A stretch of DNA of 64,000 nt from CAZVJU01 sp964627195 (GTDB lineage: Bacteria > Patescibacteriota > Microgenomatia > UBA8517), in the NCBI GenBank assembly GCA_964627195.1, contig CAZVJU010000004.1, forward strand, positions 4,685 through 68,684. The letters are read 5' to 3'. The translations under genes and the position numbers were made by a program. Under the pieces are notes generated by a model. It was given only the letters and a program-made list of their open reading frames with translations. It was not told the DNA's origin and ran no database searches. Below, piece after piece: positions 58,873 through 64,000 of this stretch (the stretch's first letter is position 1; the number at the start of each line of letters is the position of its first letter).

Positions 58873-59965
58873 TAAAATCAAAAAAATAGTTTTTACAGGT
58901 GGTCATGGAGCATCCTCTGCTTACGAGGTTATCGAAGAAGTAAGGCGCCAAAAGAAAGACTGGGATTTGTACTGGATCGGTTTTATAAATAGTATTGAGG
59001 GAGAAAATAGTCCTACACTTTCTTCAATTTACTTTCCGAAATACAAAGTTAAGACTTACGGGATTATTGCAGGGAGAATTCAAAGAAATTTTACTTTTTG
59101 GACAATTCCCTCACTTTTAAAGATTCCACTTGGGTTTATTCATGCCCTTTTCTTGATAGTAAAGATTAGACCTGATCTGGTATTGTCTTTCGGTGGGTTT
59201 AGCGCATTTCCTGTGGTTGTTGTGGGCTATTTATTTGGCGTTCCCGTACTTATCCACGAACAAACGTCAGTTGCCGGTAGGGCGAATAGGCTTTCTTCCC
59301 TTTTCGCCAAAAAAATTGCAATTTCTCGGGAAACAAGCAGAGATTTTTTTCCTAAGAAAAAGACGATTCTTACAGGAAATCCTATTTCTAAGGATATAGT
59401 TAAAGGGGATACGGCTTTGCCTGAAAATCCGCTTATTTTCGTAACCGGAGGTCAGTCCGGATCGGTGACAATTAATAACTGCATAGCAAGTGTCCTCCGA
59501 GGGATTCTTCACGACTTTCTGGTTATTCATCAAACGGGTCTTAAAGATGAGAAGAAGTTCCTGGATATTAGGGAGAATTTGGGTCGCAGAAAAATAAAGT
59601 ATGAAGTTTATGGCATCATTGACCCCAAAAAATTTAACCGTATTTTCAACCGTGCAAACCTTGTAATTTCCAGAGCAGGTGCTAATAATGTAGCAAAGAT
59701 AATTGCTTCCCAAAAGCTCTCAATTCTTATTCCCCTTCCGATCTCATACCTTAACGAGCAAGAAAAAAATGCTTTGTTCGCTCAACAATTTAGCTATTCA
59801 AAAATTCTGAAACAGGAAGACTTAACTCCCGTGCGTTTGCTTAAAGAAATTCGCTTTGTTTTCCGACACTGGGACGAAATTGTCGGGAAGTTGAAGAAAA
59901 AAGTTAGCCCGGACATAAACGCGGCAGAAAAAATTGTCGGCTTAATTCATGAAGAGTTGCAATGA
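58853..59965 (+). CDS. murG: MurG-like N-acetylglucosaminyltransferase (lipid II synthase), divergent
   Basis: A 370-residue GT28 enzyme that adds GlcNAc to lipid I. TGGHGASSAYEVIEEV keeps the GGH of the lipid-facing loop; LSFGGFSAFPVVVVGYLFGVPVLIHEQTSVAGRANR is the canonical membrane/acceptor segment; TGGQSGSVTIN the second glycine loop. At the donor site it reads SRAGANNVAKIIASQK: where most MurG proteins have glutamate (GAxTxxE) contacting the UDP ribose, this one has Lys282. The cluster position nevertheless makes it the only MurG candidate. It overlaps ftsQ by four bases. Confidence 0.87.
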   Translation: MPKRVINKIKKIVFTGGHGASSAYEVIEEVRRQKKDWDLYWIGFINSIEGENSPTLSSIYFPKYKVKTYGIIAGRIQRNFTFWTIPSLLKIPLGFIHALFLIVKIRPDLVLSFGGFSAFPVVVVGYLFGVPVLIHEQTSVAGRANRLSSLFAKKIAISRETSRDFFPKKKTILTGNPISKDIVKGDTALPENPLIFVTGGQSGSVTINNCIASVLRGILHDFLVIHQTGLKDEKKFLDIRENLGRRKIKYEVYGIIDPKKFNRIFNRANLVISRAGANNVAKIIASQKLSILIPLPISYLNEQEKNALFAQQFSYSKILKQEDLTPVRLLKEIRFVFRHWDEIVGKLKKKVSPDINAAEKIVGLIHEELQ

Positions 59966-60663
59966 AGTTAATACATAAACTGAAAATTCCATTTGTAATT
60001 ATTACTTTTGGACTGATAGTTTCTCTATTAGGAAGGAAGCTAAAAATAACTGAAATCAACTGTAAGAGTTTGTTTGGAGTTTGTGAGGATAAAATTACCG
60101 AAAAATTCTCACAAATAGAAGGTCTTTCCTACATTCAGGCAAAGAAATCAGTAAATGAGATATTAGAAAGTGAAGTGGCGGTTAAAAGCTACTTGGTTCA
60201 TTTTTCACTACCCTCGAAGTTGGAGGTCACAGTTCTCGAAAGTAAACCCAAATATGCTCTTCAAACTTTAGCGTCAGACACTTTTTCCTTGATTTCTGAA
60301 GATGGAAAAGTATTAACCGAAGTCGATTCTTCGAATTTGCCAAAACTTCGCTCTGATAGCAATTCACTTCTTGAGAAGGGCCATAAGTTGGATGTACAAA
60401 CTCTCTTTGCACTCGATTTGGTATCTTCGATATCAAATAGTCAAAAACTTTCCCGAGCCTCTCTGGAGGCGGACAAATTGATCGTTGTATTAGATCAAGG
60501 GGAAAGAGTAATATTTCCAATTGAGGGGGATAAAGAACTCTTACTCGGATCCTTCTTTTTGATCGTAAATGAGTTGAAAAGTAATGATTTCGCCTCTACA
60601 ATGAAGAAGTCAGATGACTATACAATCGATTTACGATTTAAAAACCCAGTCTTGAAATATTAG
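59962..60663 (+). CDS. ftsQ: FtsQ-like division protein with POTRA domain
   Basis: A 233-residue bitopic protein: a short basic N-terminus, one helix (IPFVIITFGLIVSLLG) and an extracytoplasmic part with a POTRA-like fold (YIQAKKSVNEILESEVAVKSYLVHFSLPSKLEVTVLESKPKYALQ, followed by SLISEDGKVLTEVDSSNLPKL). The pattern of strand, helix and P-x-x-L-x-V-x-V-x-E-x-x-P is that of FtsQ/DivIB. It links early and late division proteins at the septum. Its ATG overlaps the murG stop (ATGA). Confidence 0.8.
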   Translation: MKLIHKLKIPFVIITFGLIVSLLGRKLKITEINCKSLFGVCEDKITEKFSQIEGLSYIQAKKSVNEILESEVAVKSYLVHFSLPSKLEVTVLESKPKYALQTLASDTFSLISEDGKVLTEVDSSNLPKLRSDSNSLLEKGHKLDVQTLFALDLVSSISNSQKLSRASLEADKLIVVLDQGERVIFPIEGDKELLLGSFFLIVNELKSNDFASTMKKSDDYTIDLRFKNPVLKY

Positions 60664-60725
60664 ATATAAGATTAAGTTTTTTTAGCATATCTAATGAGTA
60701 TTATTTTTTTTGGGTAACTTAAATA

Positions 60726-62000
60726 ATGGCTAAAAACAAAATCGTTGCAGGAATAGAACTAGGTTCTTCAAAAGTTGCTACTATAATTGCACAAGTCGCA
60801 GTTGATACAGTCAGTCTGGAAAAAAGTATCAACCTTATTGGAGTTTCTTCAGTGGAATCCAAAGGTGTAAAAAAAGGCCAAATTGTTGATATTGAGGAGG
60901 CAGTTGAGTCGGTGATTTTGTCAGTAGAAGCAGCCGAGAGGATGGCCGGATATAACTTGGATAGCGCATATATTTCTCTCGGCGGAGCACATGTAGTTTC
61001 TCAGAATTCTCATGGGGTAGTTGCTGTATCGGATCCTAATGGGGAAATTTCGGTGAGTGATGTTGATAGAGTAATTGAGGCGGCAAGCGCTATTCAACTT
61101 CCTTCTTCCCGAGAACTAATTCATGTTTTACCAAGAGAATTCATTGTCGACGGAGAGGCAGGTGTAAAAGACCCGATTGGTATGAGCGGTGTTCGTCTGG
61201 AAGTTCAAACACACTTAATAACCGCATCGGCTGCTTCCGTTAAAAATATTCGTAAAGCCATGAATGAAGTAGGCATTACGGTCAATGAGCTCATCTTTTC
61301 TGGCCTTGCGGCAAGTGAGGCGGTTCTTACAAAGACGGAAAAAGAGCTGGGATGTGTGCTTATTGATATTGGAGGTGGTACAACATCGGTTGCTACATAT
61401 GTTGACGGGGCGCTGAGCTACTCTACAGTTTTTCCGGTTGGTGCCAAGAACGTTACAAATGATTTAGCAATAGGCTTGAGGGTTTCCTTGGAATCTGCGG
61501 AAAAAATAAAACTTGCCCTATCCCGCGAGGAGAAAAAGCCAAAAAAAGCTAAAGATGAAAAAAGCGACGAGTTTGATTTACAGTCGATAGGCATAGATGA
61601 AATCCGGAAAGTATCAAAAAGGACTCTCACCGAAGGTATTATTCGACCAAGACTAAATGAAATTTTCAGTATGGTAAAACTTAGCCTAGAGAAGGAGGGA
61701 CTTTCAGCGCTAATACCAGCTGGAGCTATAATTACAGGAGGTGGGGCAGAAACAGTTGGTGTAATAGACTCGGCAAGAAGAACTTTGTTGTTGCCCGTAC
61801 GGGTTGGTGTACCCAGAGGAATTGGCGGACTGATTGATGATGTAATTGAACCGAGTTTTGCTACCCCCGTGGGACTTATTGCATATGCAGTGAGCCGTGA
61901 GCCGGAAGAGTCATTGACAAGTTTTGGGAAGAAGTTTAAACTGCCGACAAAGGGTCTATTTGGTAAACTTTTAGAGACAGTAAAAGATCTTCTGCCCTAA
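60726..62000 (+). CDS. ftsA: Cell division protein FtsA
   Basis: A 424-residue actin-like ATPase that tethers FtsZ to the membrane. AGIELGSSKVATIIAQ is the phosphate-1 motif; SAYISLGGAHVVSQNS lies in the FtsA-specific 1C region; CVLIDIGGGTTSVATYVDG is phosphate-2 and AIITGGGAETVG the adenosine motif. A charged insertion (EEKKPKKAKDEKSDEF) lies between them. The C-terminus (KGLFGKLLETVKDLLP) is a short amphipathic helix suited to membrane binding. It follows ftsQ by 62 bases. Confidence 0.93.
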   Translation: MAKNKIVAGIELGSSKVATIIAQVAVDTVSLEKSINLIGVSSVESKGVKKGQIVDIEEAVESVILSVEAAERMAGYNLDSAYISLGGAHVVSQNSHGVVAVSDPNGEISVSDVDRVIEAASAIQLPSSRELIHVLPREFIVDGEAGVKDPIGMSGVRLEVQTHLITASAASVKNIRKAMNEVGITVNELIFSGLAASEAVLTKTEKELGCVLIDIGGGTTSVATYVDGALSYSTVFPVGAKNVTNDLAIGLRVSLESAEKIKLALSREEKKPKKAKDEKSDEFDLQSIGIDEIRKVSKRTLTEGIIRPRLNEIFSMVKLSLEKEGLSALIPAGAIITGGGAETVGVIDSARRTLLLPVRVGVPRGIGGLIDDVIEPSFATPVGLIAYAVSREPEESLTSFGKKFKLPTKGLFGKLLETVKDLLP

Positions 62001-62009
62001 TTTGGTTGC

Positions 62010-62038
62010 TTTACATTGGTGATTGCCCACGGTAAAAT
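62010..62038 (+). promoter_or_regulatory. Promoter of ftsZ
   Basis: TTTACA (62010-62015), a 17-base spacer and TAAAAT (62033-62038). Transcription would begin near 62045 and yield a leader of about 46 bases with the hairpin described next. Confidence 0.55.
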
Positions 62039-62058
62039 CACGCTACAACTTTTACCTG

Positions 62059-62079
62059 ACTTTCTTTAGAAAAGAAAGT
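62059..62079 (+). promoter_or_regulatory. 5' leader hairpin of ftsZ
   Basis: ACTTTCTTT (62059-62067), loop AGA, AAAGAAAGT (62071-62079): a perfect 9-bp stem that a G-T pair can extend. A GAGAGG ribosome-binding-like site follows, and the ATG is 11 bases after the stem. Same core as the asnB and mraY hairpins. Confidence 0.55.
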
Positions 62080-62090
62080 TTGAGAGGTAT

Positions 62091-63242
62091 ATGGCTTTAG
62101 TTAAACCTGATTCAGCAAGAATTGCGAAGATAAAAGTAATCGGTGTTGGGGGTGGCGGAAGTAACGCCGTAGCCTCAATGATTGAGGTTGGCGAGGTGAT
62201 AGGTGTTGAATTTATTGCCGTAAATACCGATGCGCAAGTTCTTCTGCAAAATAAGGCTCCGACGAAACTTCAGATTGGCGAGAAACTAACCAAAGGTTTA
62301 GGTTCGGGAGGTGACCCTGAAATTGGAGCACAAGCTGCTGAAGAAAGTAGAGAAAGACTTAAAGAACTCCTTATTGACTCAGACATGGTGTTTATAACTT
62401 CAGGTATGGGAGGCGGCACAGGAACAGGAGCTTCACCTATTATTGCAAATATTGCCAAAGAGGTTGGAGCTTTAACAGTTGCCATTGTAACTAAACCCTT
62501 TCACTTTGAAGGCACACGACGAAGTGTTGTTGCCGATGAAGGAATAGAGAAATTACGTGAGCAAGTAGACACTCTTATAGTGATTCCGAATCAACGGCTT
62601 ATGGATGTAATTGATAGAAAAATGACGCTTCTTGAAGCCTTTAAAGTGGCCGATTCTGTACTTGGTCAGGCTGTTTCAGGTATTGCCGATATTATTACTA
62701 CACCCGGTCTTATCAATGTTGATTTTGCAGACGTCAAGACAATAATGAAGGAGTCGGGTACGGCGCTTTTGGGAATCGGGACTGGAGTTGGTGAAAACAG
62801 AGCCCAGATGGCCGCACGGGCAGCAATTTCATCGCCTCTTCTTGATTTGTCGATAGAGGGAGCAACGGGGGTACTTTTCAATATAACCGGCGGAGCGGAT
62901 CTTACGATGTTTGAGGTAGATGAGGCAGCAAAGATAATTTCAAGCTCGGCGGATGCCGATGCAAATATTATCTTTGGCGCCGTAATAAAAGACGATCTGG
63001 CGGATCAAATCCGAATTACGGTTGTTGCCACCGGTTTTGACGAAACAAGAGCACGAATCGCGCAATTTTCCCAACCGAAGGCCACGCCGGTAATTCAGGG
63101 AGTTGTGAGTGAATCTCCGAGGGACGAGGAAGAAGAAAGGAAAAAAGATGATGAAGAACCTCCAAGTGATGTTGATAGTGGTGAAGGAGATATATTTGGA
63201 GAGAAGTTCGAAATCCCCGCATTTCTTCGAAAGATAACCTAA
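62091..63242 (+). CDS. ftsZ: Cell division protein FtsZ
   Basis: A 383-residue tubulin-like GTPase that forms the Z ring. IGVGGGGSNAV (17-27), NTDAQVL, the tubulin signature SGMGGGTGTGASP (104-116), PFHFEGTRR and NVDFADVKTIM are all present. A variable acidic linker (EEERKKDDEEPPSDVDSGEG) precedes the C-terminal peptide EIPAFLRKIT, the binding site for FtsA. Unlike most genes here, it has both a good promoter and a purine-rich ribosome-binding-like site (GAGAGG). Confidence 0.96.
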   Translation: MALVKPDSARIAKIKVIGVGGGGSNAVASMIEVGEVIGVEFIAVNTDAQVLLQNKAPTKLQIGEKLTKGLGSGGDPEIGAQAAEESRERLKELLIDSDMVFITSGMGGGTGTGASPIIANIAKEVGALTVAIVTKPFHFEGTRRSVVADEGIEKLREQVDTLIVIPNQRLMDVIDRKMTLLEAFKVADSVLGQAVSGIADIITTPGLINVDFADVKTIMKESGTALLGIGTGVGENRAQMAARAAISSPLLDLSIEGATGVLFNITGGADLTMFEVDEAAKIISSSADADANIIFGAVIKDDLADQIRITVVATGFDETRARIAQFSQPKATPVIQGVVSESPRDEEEERKKDDEEPPSDVDSGEGDIFGEKFEIPAFLRKIT

Positions 63243-63295
63243 TCTACCTATTTAAGTATTTAAGACTGCTCTATATTTTGTAAATAAACCCGAGT

Positions 63296-63862
63296 TTAGT
63301 CCGCGAGAATGCAGGGTATTTCTGGAGTACGTATGTAGTCGGGGCAAGTAATAACTCTATCAGAGTCAACTTCCTTGCCGTTATCTTGTGGGTAGGAAGG
63401 ATAACAAGGAACAGGCGGACAAGGGAAAATACTTGGATGCGGAATAATGGTAGGATTTGGTGTAGGTGATGGAGTTGGTGTTATACTAATTTCAATAGGC
63501 GAGGGAATGGGCATTGGAATCCCAGATGGATGGCAAAGTTCAGGGTTTTCCTTACACGGGGATATTCTGGGCCGATCAGCCGGGGACCTTGCCATAATCT
63601 CTTCTTTCTTATCTTCAAGTTTGTCAAGAACTTCAGGGATTTTAGGGTTTTCCGGCTGATTTGCTTCTTGAGATTCCAGTTTGTCGGTCTCAGAATCAAT
63701 TTTAGTAATAATCTCTTCCTTTTTATCTTCAGCAGTCTTTAGAGCAAGGTTGTCATTTTCAGATATAGAATTTTGTGTTACTGCTTCTGTAACGGTTTTT
63801 TCCTCACCGGCGGGGTTAAATGTAAAAAACAGAATAAGAAGTGATGCTAAAAATTCAAACAT
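63296..63862 (-). CDS. Secreted or anchored proline-rich unknown protein
   Basis: A 188-residue protein. Residues 1-15 (MFEFLASLLILFFTF) form a short signal or membrane segment. A charged region of about 90 residues with repeated KxEEIxxK follows (helical, rich in E, K, N). The rest is a low-complexity Pro/Ser/Thr/Ile part (PMPIPSPIEISITPTPSPTPNP) and four cysteines in CKENPELCHPSG and FPCPPVPCYP, plus two more near the end. Cysteine pairs and proline runs suggest an extracytoplasmic location. I recognise no family. It points toward ftsZ and has its own promoter. Confidence 0.6.
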   Translation of the reverse strand: MFEFLASLLILFFTFNPAGEEKTVTEAVTQNSISENDNLALKTAEDKKEEIITKIDSETDKLESQEANQPENPKIPEVLDKLEDKKEEIMARSPADRPRISPCKENPELCHPSGIPMPIPSPIEISITPTPSPTPNPTIIPHPSIFPCPPVPCYPSYPQDNGKEVDSDRVITCPDYIRTPEIPCILAD

Positions 63863-63893
63863 GCTATTTTAAGTCAAGAATAAATATAGGCTG

Positions 63894-63922
63894 ATAATAA
63901 GCGGATTTATTATGTTTGTCAA
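63894..63922 (-). promoter_or_regulatory. Sigma-70 promoter of the proline-rich protein gene
   Basis: On the minus strand: TTGACA (63922-63917), a 17-base spacer, TATTAT (63899-63894). The ATG is 31 bases further on (63862), so this gene has a normal short leader. The -35 is part of a palindrome TTTGTC-AA-GACAAA (63915-63928), a possible operator. Confidence 0.6.
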
Positions 63923-63953
63923 GACAAAACTATATAATTTAAGATTGTAATGG

Positions 63954-63996
63954 AACATCTCAGTTGTCGTAGCTCTTTAACATCTGAATTGTCGTA
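63954..63996 (+). repeat. Two tandem 18-base repeats at the right edge
   Basis: AACATCTCAGTTGTCGTA (63954-63971) and AACATCTGAATTGTCGTA (63979-63996) match at 16 of 18 positions with a 25-base period. Tandem transposase-binding sites at the end of an insertion sequence look like this, so the window may end at the border of a mobile element. Nothing beyond the edge can be seen. Confidence 0.45.
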
Positions 63997-64000
63997 TTAG

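Noticed and set aside
63447..63872. Several open frames on the plus strand opposite the proline-rich protein
   Set aside because: They are antisense to a better-supported gene with a signal segment and a strong promoter, and encode low-complexity sequence without recognisable features.
1..64000. tRNA, rRNA or CRISPR arrays
   Set aside because: The intergenic regions are short (the longest is 209 bases before murA). None shows a tRNA cloverleaf, rRNA-like sequence or regularly spaced identical repeats.
1..64000. Alternative genetic code with TGA read as glycine, as in some Patescibacteria
   Set aside because: TGA ends many intact genes at the expected length (for example mraZ, the GT2 gene at 26209 and the fusion protein at 28261), and no in-frame TGA interrupts a conserved protein.

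Overview
The window is AT-rich, densely coded bacterial DNA using the standard bacterial code (TGA is a normal stop throughout). The best guess is a Candidate Phyla Radiation (Patescibacteria) genome, probably Microgenomates-like. This rests on the overall style: a very large glycosyltransferase inventory, DUF4012 and DUF2130 proteins, a membrane-anchored MurF-like ligase, shortened versions of standard proteins (RecO, CtpA) and many ATGA-type gene overlaps. The assignment is an inference; no rRNA or ribosomal protein gene is present to confirm it.

Region 1 (about 1-34.3 kb) is a surface polysaccharide/glycoconjugate locus. It holds six GT2-type, six GT4-type and six multi-membrane GT-C-type glycosyltransferases. 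It also holds a Wzx-like flippase, an O-antigen ligase/polymerase-like protein, a hexapeptide acyltransferase, a methyltransferase, asparagine synthase, mannose-1-phosphate guanylyltransferase (manC) and a polyprenyl-phosphate sugar-1-phosphate transferase that could start chains. Embedded in it are a two-gene unit (degenerate nucleotidyltransferase-like domain fused to a phosphohistidine swivelling domain, followed by a frameshifted Nudix gene), a VTT/DedA-type membrane protein and a CtpA-type protease with no PDZ domain. One 10-N scaffold gap lies at 13378-13387.

Region 2 (34.4-40.3 kb) holds a DUF4012 protein, a short RecO, a DUF2130 coiled-coil protein, glycyl-tRNA synthetase and a secreted/anchored unknown protein. 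Region 3 (40.4-63.2 kb) is a nearly complete division and cell wall cluster: mraZ (with an MraZ box), rsmH, ftsL-like, ftsI, murA, murE, murC, murB, murD, a class IV aminotransferase on the other strand, an alpha/beta hydrolase, a membrane MurF-like ligase, a DegT-like aminotransferase, a FemAB-like transferase, mraY, ftsW, murG, ftsQ-like, ftsA and ftsZ. No ddl or murI is seen. The window closes with a secreted proline-rich protein and a tandem repeat that may be the edge of a mobile element.

Three structural themes run through the window. (a) Many unit-leading genes have an extended -10 box ending only 5-14 nt before the start codon, which predicts leaderless mRNAs. (b) asnB, mraY, ftsW and ftsZ instead carry a short leader with a CTTTCTTT/AAAGAAAG-type hairpin ending 8-11 nt before the start codon, and murA has a long multi-hairpin leader. 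(c) Small palindromic elements occur between genes and, in two cases, in frame inside coding sequences (a GT-C protein and glycyl-tRNA synthetase).
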